A stretch of 64,000 nt of DNA. It comes from Solibacteraceae bacterium (GTDB lineage Bacteria; Acidobacteriota; Terriglobia; Bryobacterales; Bryobacteraceae). The notes beneath the pieces were generated by a model. It made no database searches. It had not been told where the DNA came from and saw only the letters and a program-made list of their open reading frames with translations. Where the stretch lies: NCBI GenBank assembly GCA_026984795.1, contig JALSRK010000052.1:62001-126000 (forward strand). Reading direction: 5' to 3'. Both the position numbers and the translations under genes were made by a program. This document shows, piece after piece, positions 42,053 through 50,586 of the stretch. The stretch's first letter is position 1, and each line of letters begins with the position of its first letter.

Positions 42053-44320
42053 ATGAAGTACAGTAACCAGCTATGGAAACAGCGGCTCGCCGGCAGGCTC
42101 CCGGCACACCTGGCCGAGGAGATCGACGTATTCGAAGACGAGATCGAACTGCGCCGGCAGGGCAAGATCGACGAGCGGGTCTTCGCCGAGACCCGCCTGA
42201 GGCGGGGCGTCTACGGGCAGCGGTACGACAACGGCCAGCGGCATGACGGGATCACGACGCGGAAGCTGCCCTACCCGGAGGACAAGCCGACAAAGGGTCC
42301 CAATACCGTCTGGGACGCGCCGGGCATGCAGCGCATCAAGATCCCCTTCGGCGGCCTGAACGCCACCCAGCTCGAAGTGCTCGCCGAACTCGCCGAGGAG
42401 TACTCCGACGGGGTGGCCCACATCACCACGCGCCAGGACGTTCAGCTCCACTTCATTCATCTCGACGACACGCCGGCGATCATGCGGCGGCTGGCGGCGG
42501 TGGGGATCACGACGCGGGAGGCCTGCGGCAACACGATCCGCAACGTCACCGCCTGCCCTTATGCCGGCGTCTGCCGCGACCAGGTCTTCGACGTCACGCC
42601 CTACGCCAAGATGACGGCCTATTACTTGCTCGGACACCCCGAATGCCAGGACTTCGGCCGCAAGTTCAAGATCGCCTTTTCGGGCTGCAGCCGGAACCCG
42701 TGCGCCCTGGTCCGGATGCACGACTTCGGCGTGATCGCCAAGACCCGGGAAAACAACGGGCGCCTCGAGCGGGGCTTCGAGGCCTACGTGGGTGGCGGGC
42801 TCGGCGCGGTGCCCTATCAAGCGAAGCTCTACTCGGAGTTCCTGCCGGAAACTGAGCTGCTGCCGACGCTGGTGGCCATCGCCCGCCTCTTCACGCGACT
42901 TGGTGAAAAGCGCAACCGGAACCGGGCCCGCATCAAATTCCTGGTGGACAAGCTCGGTATAGAAGAATTCAAACGGCTGGTCGAGCAGGAGCGGGCGCAG
43001 CTTCCCGAGGACCCGCGCTGGAAGGAGGCGCTCGAGGAGATCCCGCGCTACCGGGAGGAACCGAGGCGGCCCGCCGCGCTGGTCGAGATCGAGCCCGCGG
43101 GCTCGGCGGAGTTCCGCGAATGGTTGCGCCGGAACGTCTACCGCCAGCGGCAGGAAGGCTATGCCGCCGTAACGATCGCCTTGCCGCTCGGCGACATCAC
43201 GGCTGCCCAGCTCCGGCGGCTGGCCGACATCACGCGCAACTATACCAACGAGACGATCCGGACCACGGTGGAGCAGAACTTCCTGCTCCGCTGGGTAAGC
43301 GAGGCCGACCTGCCGGCGATCTACGAGGACCTCAAGGCGGCCCATCTGGCCGAGCCGGTGGCGAACACGATCGCCGACATCACCGCTTGCCCCGGAACCG
43401 ATACGTGCCGGCTCGGCATCGCCTCCTCGCGGGGCCTGGCGGCGGAACTCCGCACCCGGCTGCTGGAGCGCCGCGAACCGCTCGATGAATCCGTGCGCGG
43501 CTTGCGCATCAAGATCAGCGGCTGCTTCAACTCCTGCGGCCAGCATCATCTGGCCGATGTCGGCTTCTACGGGGTGAAGCGGAACAAGGGCCGCTACGCG
43601 GTGCCGCATTTCCAGGTGCTGCTCGGGGGCCAATGGGGCGAGAATGCGGCGGCCTACGGCCTGGCTATCGGCGTCGTGCCGTCCAAGCGGGTGCCGGAGG
43701 CGCTCGAGCGGATCCTCGGCCGGTATCTGGCCGGCCGGCAGGACGGGGAGTCCTTCCAGGCCTTCATCCAGCGGATCGGGCGGGCCGAGTGCCTGAAGAT
43801 GATCGAGGATCTCCGGGAGATCCCCACCCACCAGGCCGATCCTTCTTATTACGTGGACTGGGGCGACGCCCGCGAGTTCACCATCGGCGATCTCGGCGTC
43901 GGCGAGTGCGCCGGCGAACTGGTCTCGCCCACTGAGTTCCAGCTTGCCGCGGCCGAGCGCGAGGCCTTCGAAGCCCAGCTCCATCTCGAGAAGGGCGAAG
44001 CCGGCGAAGCGGCCCGGCGGGCCTACGAAGCCATGAAACGCGCCGCCCAGGCGCTGATCGCGCACCGGCTGGGCCGGGCGCCGCAAGATCCCGAGCAGGT
44101 GGTGGAGACCTTCCGCAAGCATTTCTACGACACGGAGCTGTTCTTCGACGCTTTCGCCCGGGGCAAGTTCGCCCAGTACTATTTCAACGCCCACAAGCGC
44201 AACGGCGGGCCGTGGGACGAAGACGCCGCTCGGAAGCAGATCGAGGAGGCGCAGTTGTTCCTCGAAGCCGCTCACGCCTGTTATCAGCGTCTGCTCGAAC
44301 AGGAGCAGCCGGTGATTTGA
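42053..44320 (+). CDS. siroheme [4Fe-4S] nitrite/sulfite reductase with helical C-terminal extension
   Basis: This 755-residue two-repeat NIR/SIR protein has cluster cysteines in TACPGTDTC (about 445-451) and ISGCFNSCGQHH (about 490), the canonical Cx5C...Cx3C set. The N-terminal repeat also carries cysteines, in TACPYAGVC (about 167) and FSGCSRNPC (about 210), a known subgroup feature but unlike plant-type enzymes. A helical domain at about 640-755 (KRAAQALIAHRLG, FRKHFYDTELFFDAFA) resembles HEPN-like helices. It carries out six-electron reduction of sulfite or nitrite. The ATG at 42053 has GGGGCAGGGG upstream. The next gene begins 20 nt downstream. Confidence 0.92.
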   Translation: MKYSNQLWKQRLAGRLPAHLAEEIDVFEDEIELRRQGKIDERVFAETRLRRGVYGQRYDNGQRHDGITTRKLPYPEDKPTKGPNTVWDAPGMQRIKIPFGGLNATQLEVLAELAEEYSDGVAHITTRQDVQLHFIHLDDTPAIMRRLAAVGITTREACGNTIRNVTACPYAGVCRDQVFDVTPYAKMTAYYLLGHPECQDFGRKFKIAFSGCSRNPCALVRMHDFGVIAKTRENNGRLERGFEAYVGGGLGAVPYQAKLYSEFLPETELLPTLVAIARLFTRLGEKRNRNRARIKFLVDKLGIEEFKRLVEQERAQLPEDPRWKEALEEIPRYREEPRRPAALVEIEPAGSAEFREWLRRNVYRQRQEGYAAVTIALPLGDITAAQLRRLADITRNYTNETIRTTVEQNFLLRWVSEADLPAIYEDLKAAHLAEPVANTIADITACPGTDTCRLGIASSRGLAAELRTRLLERREPLDESVRGLRIKISGCFNSCGQHHLADVGFYGVKRNKGRYAVPHFQVLLGGQWGENAAAYGLAIGVVPSKRVPEALERILGRYLAGRQDGESFQAFIQRIGRAECLKMIEDLREIPTHQADPSYYVDWGDAREFTIGDLGVGECAGELVSPTEFQLAAAEREAFEAQLHLEKGEAGEAARRAYEAMKRAAQALIAHRLGRAPQDPEQVVETFRKHFYDTELFFDAFARGKFAQYYFNAHKRNGGPWDEDAARKQIEEAQLFLEAAHACYQRLLEQEQPVI

Positions 44321-44340
44321 AAGCCACGAGGAACCCGGCC

Positions 44341-44898
44341 ATGGAAGTGCAGCACATCAACATCAAGATCTTTGCGCGGGAGCCCGCCCCGGCGGACCTT
44401 GCGGGCGCCATCCCGGTCTTTCACCGCTGGATCCAGCAGGACGCCACCGGCGAGTTGTTGATCGACGTGGCCGACTACCGCCACGTCCCCGAAGGCCCAG
44501 GCGTAATGCTCATCGCCCACGAGGCCCACTATTCGTTGGGGCCGACCGGCGGCCGCTTGGGGCTTCTTTACAACCGGCGCACGCCGGCAACCGGATCCAC
44601 GCGGGAGAAACTGGAGCAAGCTTACTCGGCGGCGCTAGCGGCGTGCCGGCGCCTGGAGCAGGAACCGGAATTCCGCGGCTCGCTCGCCTTCGACGAGGGC
44701 GATGTCGAGGTGATCTTCAACGACCGGGCCCTGACGCCAAACACGGACGAAACTTTCGAAGCGCTGCGTGGCGAGCTGGAGGCCTTCTTCGCCTCCCGCT
44801 GGGGGCAAGGCACGTTCGTGTTGGAGAAAACGGGCGAGCCGCGGGAGCGCTTGACGGTGCGCGTGCGGCGGTCTCCGGAAACCGCGCTCAGGGCCTGA
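44341..44898 (+). CDS. conserved hypothetical protein next to sulfite reductase
   Basis: This 185-residue cytoplasmic protein has no recognised motif. It begins MEVQHINIKIFAREPAPADL and contains LLIDVADYRHVPEGPGVMLI, AHEAHYSLGPTGGRLGLLYN and VEVIFNDRALTPNTDETFEA. The start is the ATG at 44341, 20 nt after the reductase stop. It is co-oriented and close, so it may be an accessory factor for the reductase. Seven cytochrome- or Fe-S-type cysteines would be expected for an electron donor; only one Cys is present, so it is not a ferredoxin. Confidence 0.75.
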   Translation: MEVQHINIKIFAREPAPADLAGAIPVFHRWIQQDATGELLIDVADYRHVPEGPGVMLIAHEAHYSLGPTGGRLGLLYNRRTPATGSTREKLEQAYSAALAACRRLEQEPEFRGSLAFDEGDVEVIFNDRALTPNTDETFEALRGELEAFFASRWGQGTFVLEKTGEPRERLTVRVRRSPETALRA

Positions 44899-44912
44899 CG
44901 ACAGTCGGGCGC

Positions 44913-44918
44913 TATAAT
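44913..44918 (+). promoter_or_regulatory. TATAAT element 6 nt before the acetyltransferase ATG (leaderless candidate)
   Basis: An exact TATAAT ends 6 nt before the ATG at 44925, and no Shine-Dalgarno can fit between. Transcription from it would begin at the start codon. No -35 is evident. Confidence 0.35.
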
Positions 44919-44924
44919 CCGCAT

Positions 44925-45896
44925 ATGGCCGCCTTGAGCGACGCCGGTGCGCCCTCGCTGATGGAACTGCGCCAGGTGCGCTGGACCGAACTCGAACCGC
45001 TTCTGGCCGAAGAGACGGCGCGGTGGCGGCGGCAGCTCGACTGGGATTTCACCCCCTCGGCCAGCCTCGTCCGGAGGTTCGTTTTTCTCCAGGCCCTCAG
45101 CGGCTATGCGTTGAAGATCGGCGAAGAGGTGGCCGGCTACACCTATTACGTCGCCGAGGAATCCAAGGGGTTGATCGGCGATCTCTACGTCGCCGAGCGG
45201 TTCCGCACCCGGGAGTTGGAAGACCGGCTGTTCGAGGCCGTTGTGGATTCCATGATCTCCTCGCCGGGCATCCGGCGGATCGAGGCGCAACTCATGCTGC
45301 TGCCGGAGACCCTCACCCGGGCGCTGCCCTATCCGGGCTACGTGAAGCGGTACCAGCGCGACTTCATGCTGATCCAGGCCGAAGGCGTACGGCGCCTGGA
45401 GCCGGCGTCGCCGCCCGCCCGCTACCGGATTCTGCCGTGGTCGCCGCGATTCCAGGAAGAGGCGGCGCAAGTGATCGCGGCGGCCTATCGGGGACACGTG
45501 GACGCGGAAATCAACGACCAGTACCAGTCGGTTTCCGGGGCCCGGCGGTTCCTTCTGAACATCGTGCAGTATCCCGGCTGCGGCTCCTTTTTTCAGCCCG
45601 GCTCGTTCGTCGCCGTGGACGAGCACCGGCGCGCCGTGGCCGGCCTGTGTCTGGCCAGTCTCGTCTCGGAGGAAGCCGGCCACATCACCCAGATCTGCCT
45701 GCTGCCGGAGGTCCGGGGCACGGGCCTCGGCTACGAGCTGCTGCGCCGGTCGCTCGAGGGCATCATCGCCCACGGCTGCCGCGAGGTGAGCCTCACGGTG
45801 ACCGCTGCGAACACCGGCGCCATCGCGCTCTACGAGCGGGTGGGCTTCGTGACGCGGCACAGTTTCGCCGCGCTGGTCTGGGAGGGGTTTCAGTAG
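44925..45896 (+). CDS. GNAT-family N-acetyltransferase, two tandem GNAT-like halves
   Basis: This 323-residue protein has a degenerate N-terminal half (about 30-150) and an active-looking C-terminal GNAT domain (about 170-320), with ICLLPEVRGTGLGYELL (the acetyl-CoA pyrophosphate loop, Q/RxxGxG/A type) and VTAANTGAIALYERVGF. The open frame runs further upstream, but the ATG at 44925 begins a coherent protein. Substrate is unknown. It is separated from the reductase pair by only 26 nt yet may have its own promoter. Confidence 0.85.
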   Translation: MAALSDAGAPSLMELRQVRWTELEPLLAEETARWRRQLDWDFTPSASLVRRFVFLQALSGYALKIGEEVAGYTYYVAEESKGLIGDLYVAERFRTRELEDRLFEAVVDSMISSPGIRRIEAQLMLLPETLTRALPYPGYVKRYQRDFMLIQAEGVRRLEPASPPARYRILPWSPRFQEEAAQVIAAAYRGHVDAEINDQYQSVSGARRFLLNIVQYPGCGSFFQPGSFVAVDEHRRAVAGLCLASLVSEEAGHITQICLLPEVRGTGLGYELLRRSLEGIIAHGCREVSLTVTAANTGAIALYERVGFVTRHSFAALVWEGFQ

Positions 45897-45910
45897 CCGG
45901 CGAGCGCCGG

Positions 45911-46609
45911 TCAGGAAGCGCCGGCCCGGGCCTCGGCGATCTCCTCGAGAATGCGCCGGGCCTCGGCGGCGGGATCGGCGGTGCGGGTGATCTGGCGGCC
46001 GATGACGAGGTAGTCGGCTCCGTTGCGGATCGCCTCGGCGGGCGTGGCGACGCGCTTCTGATCGCCCCGGGCGGCGCCGGGGCTGCGGACGCCCGGCGTG
46101 ACGAGGGTCATCCCGGGGCCGGCGATCTCCCGGACGCGGCGGACCTCGAGCGGCGAGCAGACGACGCCGTCCATGTCCGCCTCCTTGGCTTTCCTGACGC
46201 GCAGCTCGACCAGCTCTTGCACCTCGCACGGGTAGCCGAGATCGGCTAGGTCTTCACGGTCGAAGCTGGTAAGCACGGTGACCGCCAGCAGCTCGAGCCG
46301 GGCGCTTCCCTTCCCCTCGACGGCGGCGCGCATCACCGGGCCGCTGCCGTGGACCGTCAGGAAACGCACGCCCGCGGCGGCGACCTGGCGGACCGCCCGT
46401 TTCACCGTCTCCGGGATGTCGTAGAACTTCATGTCGAGGAAGACGTCCCGGCCGGCGCCGACGAGTTCGCGGACGAAGTCCATTCCGGCGGCGGCGTAGA
46501 GTTCCATGCCGACCTTGTAGGCGGCGGCGTGGCCGCCCACGGCATCGACGATCCGGCGGGCTTCCTCCGCCCCGGGCACGTCGAGAGCCACGATGATCGG
46601 ATTCTTCAT
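45911..46609 (-). CDS. pyrF: orotidine 5'-phosphate decarboxylase
   Basis: This 232-residue TIM barrel has IIVALDVPGAEEARRI (about 5), the catalytic DxKxxD region FLDMKFYDIPETVKRAV (about 58), VHGSGPVMRAA (about 88) and VTPGVRSPGAARGDQKRVATP (about 172, substrate phosphate loop). It makes UMP from OMP. The ATG at 46609 overlaps the selD stop by ATGA. A pyrimidine gene coupled to selD is an unusual pairing. Confidence 0.95.
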   Translation of the reverse strand: MKNPIIVALDVPGAEEARRIVDAVGGHAAAYKVGMELYAAAGMDFVRELVGAGRDVFLDMKFYDIPETVKRAVRQVAAAGVRFLTVHGSGPVMRAAVEGKGSARLELLAVTVLTSFDREDLADLGYPCEVQELVELRVRKAKEADMDGVVCSPLEVRRVREIAGPGMTLVTPGVRSPGAARGDQKRVATPAEAIRNGADYLVIGRQITRTADPAAEARRILEEIAEARAGAS

Positions 46610-47631
46610 GTCAGGTAGATCGACTTCTCCCGGCGCTCGACGACCCGCCCGATGCGGTAGGCGCCCGGATGCTTCTTCACCACCTCGGCGGCGCCGGCCT
46701 CCGGCAGAGCGGCCAGCAAGCCGCCGGAGGTCTGGGGATCGTAGAGGAGATTGAGGATTTCCTCGGCCAGCGACCCGGCCCCGGCCACGTCGCATTCGAA
46801 GAAGGAGCGGTTGTTCTTCAGGCCGCCGGGAATGGCCCCTTGCCGGGCGTACTCTATGGCCCCGGGCAGGAACCGGACGGCGGCGGCCTCGATCTCGCAG
46901 GAGACGCCGCTCGCCAGCGCGAGTTCGCGCAGATGGCCCAGCAGGCCGAAACCGGTGACGTCGGTGCAGGCGTGGACCTCGAGGCCGGCCAGGGCTTCGG
47001 CGGCGGCGCGGTTCAGCGTCTGCATGGAGGCGATCGAGGCTTCGACGTGGTCCGGGTGCGCGACGCCGCGCTTCAGAGCCGTCTGAACGATGCCGGTGCC
47101 GAGCTTCTTGGTGAAGACCAGCGCGTCGCCCGGCCGCGCACCGGCGTTGGTCCAGATGCGGTCCGGGTGGACGATGCCGCTCACCGAGAAGCCGAACTTG
47201 ATCTCCGGGTCGTTCACCGAGTGGCCGCCGACGATGGGGCAGCCGGCCTCGCGCATCTTCTCGGCGCCGCCGGTGAGGATCTGCTGCAGCGTCTCGATGC
47301 CCAGCTTGGCCGGGTAAGCGACGATGGAGAGGGCCGAGACGGGCCGGGCGCCCATGGCGTAGATGTCGCTCAAGGCGTTGGCCGCGGCGATGGCCCCGAA
47401 GGTGCGCGGATCATCGACGATGGGGGTGAAGAAGTCCACCGTCTGCACCAGGGCGCACTCCGGCGACAGCTTGTAGACACCGGCGTCGTCGGCGGTGTCG
47501 AAGCCCACCAGCACGTTCTCGTCTGTCACCCGCGGCACGCCGCAGAGCACCTGGTCCAAGACCCTTGGACTCAACTTGGACGCTCAACCGGCGGCGCTGA
47601 CGTGGGCGGTCAGCTTCTTCGCATCGCTCAT
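46606..47631 (-). CDS. selD: selenide, water dikinase SelD containing selenocysteine
   Basis: The full gene starts at the ATG at 47631 and reads MSDAKKLTAHVSAAG, then an in-frame TGA (47584-47586) as residue 16, then ASKLSPRVLDQVL and the rest. Residue 16 corresponds to the catalytic Cys/Sec of SelD, with the essential Lys three residues later (U-x-x-K). Further motifs are FDTADDAGVYKL (about 44), NALSDIYAMGARP and VGGHSVNDPE. Length 341 with the Sec, typical of SelD. A conventional caller would start it at the TTG at 47574 and lose the active-site residue. It makes selenophosphate. A hairpin fitting a bacterial SECIS follows the TGA. Confidence 0.95.
47554..47570 (-). promoter_or_regulatory. 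candidate bacterial SECIS hairpin of selD
   Basis: On the mRNA, GUCCAAG and CUUGGAC form a perfect 7-bp stem with a GGU loop, starting 14 nt after the UGA codon and with its loop at +21 to +23. That is the distance and loop type (G and U exposed) required by SelB-dependent bSECIS elements. Confidence 0.65.
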
Positions 47632-47719
47632 CAGATTCCAGTGTAGCGGCCGGAGACGGTCGAGCGCGCCAGCACAGGCCGGGCGCCGGGGAAACAGGGG
47701 ATCGCGAATCGAGCCTGGC

Positions 47720-49048
47720 TTAGACCCGCTTCTTGTAACGGGAGCCGGGCGGGTTCTCCCCGGTACCCTCGTAAGCGGGACGGGGCGCCGGTTTGTCGGT
47801 CAACTTCTCGGCCCTGGCGTCCCAGCACATGACCTTGCCCTGGCGGTAGGAATCGACGCCGAGCTTGATGGCGGTCATGATCTGGTAGCCGAAGTCAGGG
47901 CCGAGGCGGGGCGTCTTGCGGTCGCGCATCCGGGCCACCCAATCGGAGATGTGGTCGGCGACGATGTCGCGGCGGCCGACGGGGATCTCCTTGACGCCGC
48001 CGGCGGGGTCTTCCTTCACCGGGTAGAAGACGGGCTCGCGGTAGAGCTTCACCTTGGGGCCGTCGAAGACGATGGTGCCTTTGTGGCCGTAGATGACGGC
48101 GGGGAAGAACTTCGTAGCCGCGGCGTTGGCCATCGAGGCCGAAAGATTGATGTAGAAGTCCGGGTACTCGATGACGGTGGCGTAGGTGTCGGGCACCTCG
48201 CGGTCCTTGAAGACGTAGATGCCGCCGGAGCCGGTGACGCGGGTGGGGAACTGGGGGCCCATGGCGTAGAGCAGCGGGCCGAGGCGGTGGTAGAAGAGGT
48301 CGGTGGCGATGCCGCCGGAGTAGTCCCAGTACTTGCGCCAGCGGAAGAAGCGCTCGGCGCTGAAGGGGCGCTTGGGAGCCGGGCCGAGCCAGCGGGGCCA
48401 GTCGATGGTCTGCTCGTTGGCCTCCTCATCGACGTAGTAGTTCCACTCGCCGACCTTGGAGTTGCGCGAGTAGGTACCCTGGGCCCAGAGCAGGTCGCCG
48501 ATCTCGCCGGCTTCGATCAGCTCCTTGGCGACGTGGTAGCGCAGGTCCGAAAGATGCTGGCTGCCGACCTGGAGGACGCGGCCGTACTTGTGCGCCGCGC
48601 GGGCCACGTCGCGGGCCTCTTCGACGGTGAGGGTCATGGGCTTCTGCAGGTAGACGTCCTTGCCCGCCTTCATGGCGTCGATGGCCATCTTCGCGTGCCA
48701 GTGGTCCGGGGTGGCGATGAGCACGGCGTCGATGTCGTCGCGGGCGAGCAGCTCCTGGTAGTCGATGTAGATGCTCTTCTCGGGCAGCCCGGCGTAGCGG
48801 TTCGCCCGTTCGCGGTAGCGCGAGTAGACGTCGCAGATGGCGGCGGCCTCGACGTCGCCCAGTTCCTGGCCCCGGCGGACAATCCTCCTCAGCATGCCGG
48901 TGCCGTTGCCGCCGGTGCCGATGTGGCCGATGCGGACGCGGTCATTGGCGCCGATGACGCCCTTCGCCGGATTGCCCATCACCGGGGCCGCGGCGCCGGC
49001 CAGCGCCGCCGCTCCAAGAAAAGCCCGCCTGCTCTTGTCCGTCTTCAT
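47720..49048 (-). CDS. Tat-exported Gfo/Idh/MocA oxidoreductase
   Basis: This 442-residue protein has a Tat leader KSRRAFLGAAALAGAAAPVM and the cofactor loop IGHIGTGGNGTGMLRRI (about 40). The catalytic Lys is in LQKPMTLTVEEARDVARAA (about 135) and the family His region is YWDYSGGIATDLFYHRLGPL (about 235). It is probably a periplasmic sugar oxidoreductase. The ATG at 49048 has GAAGGAGA upstream at good spacing and begins with the leader. It is divergent from the symporter at 49161. Confidence 0.9.
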   Translation of the reverse strand: MKTDKSRRAFLGAAALAGAAAPVMGNPAKGVIGANDRVRIGHIGTGGNGTGMLRRIVRRGQELGDVEAAAICDVYSRYRERANRYAGLPEKSIYIDYQELLARDDIDAVLIATPDHWHAKMAIDAMKAGKDVYLQKPMTLTVEEARDVARAAHKYGRVLQVGSQHLSDLRYHVAKELIEAGEIGDLLWAQGTYSRNSKVGEWNYYVDEEANEQTIDWPRWLGPAPKRPFSAERFFRWRKYWDYSGGIATDLFYHRLGPLLYAMGPQFPTRVTGSGGIYVFKDREVPDTYATVIEYPDFYINLSASMANAAATKFFPAVIYGHKGTIVFDGPKVKLYREPVFYPVKEDPAGGVKEIPVGRRDIVADHISDWVARMRDRKTPRLGPDFGYQIMTAIKLGVDSYRQGKVMCWDARAEKLTDKPAPRPAYEGTGENPPGSRYKKRV

Positions 49049-49160
49049 GCTGGTCTCTCCTTCTCTGCGGTTGGAAATCCAAGGTGAGTATCTCGCCGCG
49101 GCGCGCGGCCTGTCAAACCGCGGGAGCAACGGGTACGATGGGAGTTCGCCCGCTGAATCC

Positions 49161-50576
49161 ATGACCGAAGCGGTACAGGCGCTGAGCGACTTCATCTACG
49201 GCCGCATCCTGATCGTCGTGCTGCTGGGGGCGGGCGTCTACTTCACCTTCCGGCTGCGGTTCCTCCAGCTCCGGCACTTCGGGGTGATGTTCCGGGTGCT
49301 GGCGGGGAGCCGGAAAGCGGGCCGGGAGCACATCTCCTCGTTCCAGGCGCTGGCGACGAGCCTGGCGGCACGGGTCGGTACGGGGAACCTGGCGGGGGTA
49401 GCGATCGCGATTACGATGGGAGGGCCGGGAGCGGTCTTCTGGATGTGGATGGTGGCCCTGGTGGGCATGGCGACGACGTTCATCGAGTCCACCCTGGCCC
49501 AGCTCTACAAGGTGCGGGGACCGAAGAGGGAGTACCGCGGCGGGCCGGCCTACTACATGGAACTGGGGCTGGGCCGCCGGTGGATGGGCGTGGGGTTCGC
49601 GCTGGCGCTGATGACCGCCTTCGGGCTGTTCTTCAACAGCGTCCAGGCCAACACGATCGCCGCCGCGTTCCGGGAGTCGTTCTCGGCGCCGGCGGCCTGG
49701 ACCGGCGTGGGGCTGGCGCTGCTGGCCGGGGCAGTGATCTTCGGCGGGCTGAAGGCGGTGGCGCGGTTCGCCGAAGTGGTGGTGCCCATCATGGCGGCAG
49801 GCTACCTGGTACTGGCCCTCTACGTGGTCTTCACGCACCTCGACCGAGTGCCAGGCGTGCTGCTGCTGATCCTCGAGAGCGCCTTCGGGCTGCGGGAAGC
49901 GGCGGCGGGGGCGGTGGGCTACTCCATCCAGCAGGCGATGATCAACGGTGTCCGGCGGGGGCTGTTCTCCAACGAGGCGGGCATGGGCAGCGCCCCGAAC
50001 GCCGCCGCCTCGGCCGACCCGCAGCCGCCCCACCCGGCCTCGCAGGGCTATGTTCAGATGCTGGGGGTCTTCGTGGACACCCTGGTGATCTGCACCTGCA
50101 CGGCGTCGATCATCCTGCTTTCCGGGGTCTACGATCCGGCGTCGGGGACGACGGGGATCGAACTGACGCAGCAGGCGCTCTCGGCCGAGGTCGGCCAGTG
50201 GGGCGGGCTGTTCGTGGCCGCGGCGGTCTTCCTGTTCGCTTTTACGTCGATCGTGGCCAACTACTCGTATGCCGAATCGAACCTGCTGTTTCTGAGCCGC
50301 AATCCGAAGCTGCTGCAGGGCTTCGGGACGGCGGTGCTGGGGCTGGTGCTGTTCGGCGCGCTGGCCGAGCTGCCGCTGGTGTGGGCGCTGGCCGACGTGG
50401 CGATGAGCCTGATGGCGCTGCTGAACCTGGCGGCGATCCTGGGCCTCTCCCGGATCGCGCTGGCGGCGGCCCGGGACTTCGAGCGTCAATGGGGCCGGGG
50501 ACTCAAGCCGCAGTTCCGGGCCGAGGGACGGTTCGCGGGCCTGCCGCCGGGAATCTGGAACGCCGAAGGGGGTTGA
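49161..50576 (+). CDS. AGCS-family sodium:alanine/glycine symporter
   Basis: This 471-residue polytopic protein contains the AGCS signature SLAARVGTGNLAGVAIAITM, GGPGAVFWMWMVALVGMATT (about 82-110), the GGPAYYMELGLGRRWMG loop (about 130), and RRGLFSNEAGMGSAPNAAAS (about 265). It imports a small neutral amino acid with Na+. The ATG at 49161 gives the usual N-terminus; the longer frame is not family-like. The glycosyltransferase follows 10 nt downstream. Confidence 0.93.
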   Translation: MTEAVQALSDFIYGRILIVVLLGAGVYFTFRLRFLQLRHFGVMFRVLAGSRKAGREHISSFQALATSLAARVGTGNLAGVAIAITMGGPGAVFWMWMVALVGMATTFIESTLAQLYKVRGPKREYRGGPAYYMELGLGRRWMGVGFALALMTAFGLFFNSVQANTIAAAFRESFSAPAAWTGVGLALLAGAVIFGGLKAVARFAEVVVPIMAAGYLVLALYVVFTHLDRVPGVLLLILESAFGLREAAAGAVGYSIQQAMINGVRRGLFSNEAGMGSAPNAAASADPQPPHPASQGYVQMLGVFVDTLVICTCTASIILLSGVYDPASGTTGIELTQQALSAEVGQWGGLFVAAAVFLFAFTSIVANYSYAESNLLFLSRNPKLLQGFGTAVLGLVLFGALAELPLVWALADVAMSLMALLNLAAILGLSRIALAAARDFERQWGRGLKPQFRAEGRFAGLPPGIWNAEGG

Positions 50577-50586
50577 ATCCGGAGGG

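Noticed and set aside
42071-44275. Open frame of 734 codons on the minus strand
   Set aside because: Antisense to the siroheme reductase, whose cluster cysteines and siroheme motifs are clear.
46606-47574. selD starting at the TTG at 47574
   Set aside because: This start drops the catalytic Sec/Cys segment; reading through the TGA from the ATG at 47631 restores the conserved N-terminus.
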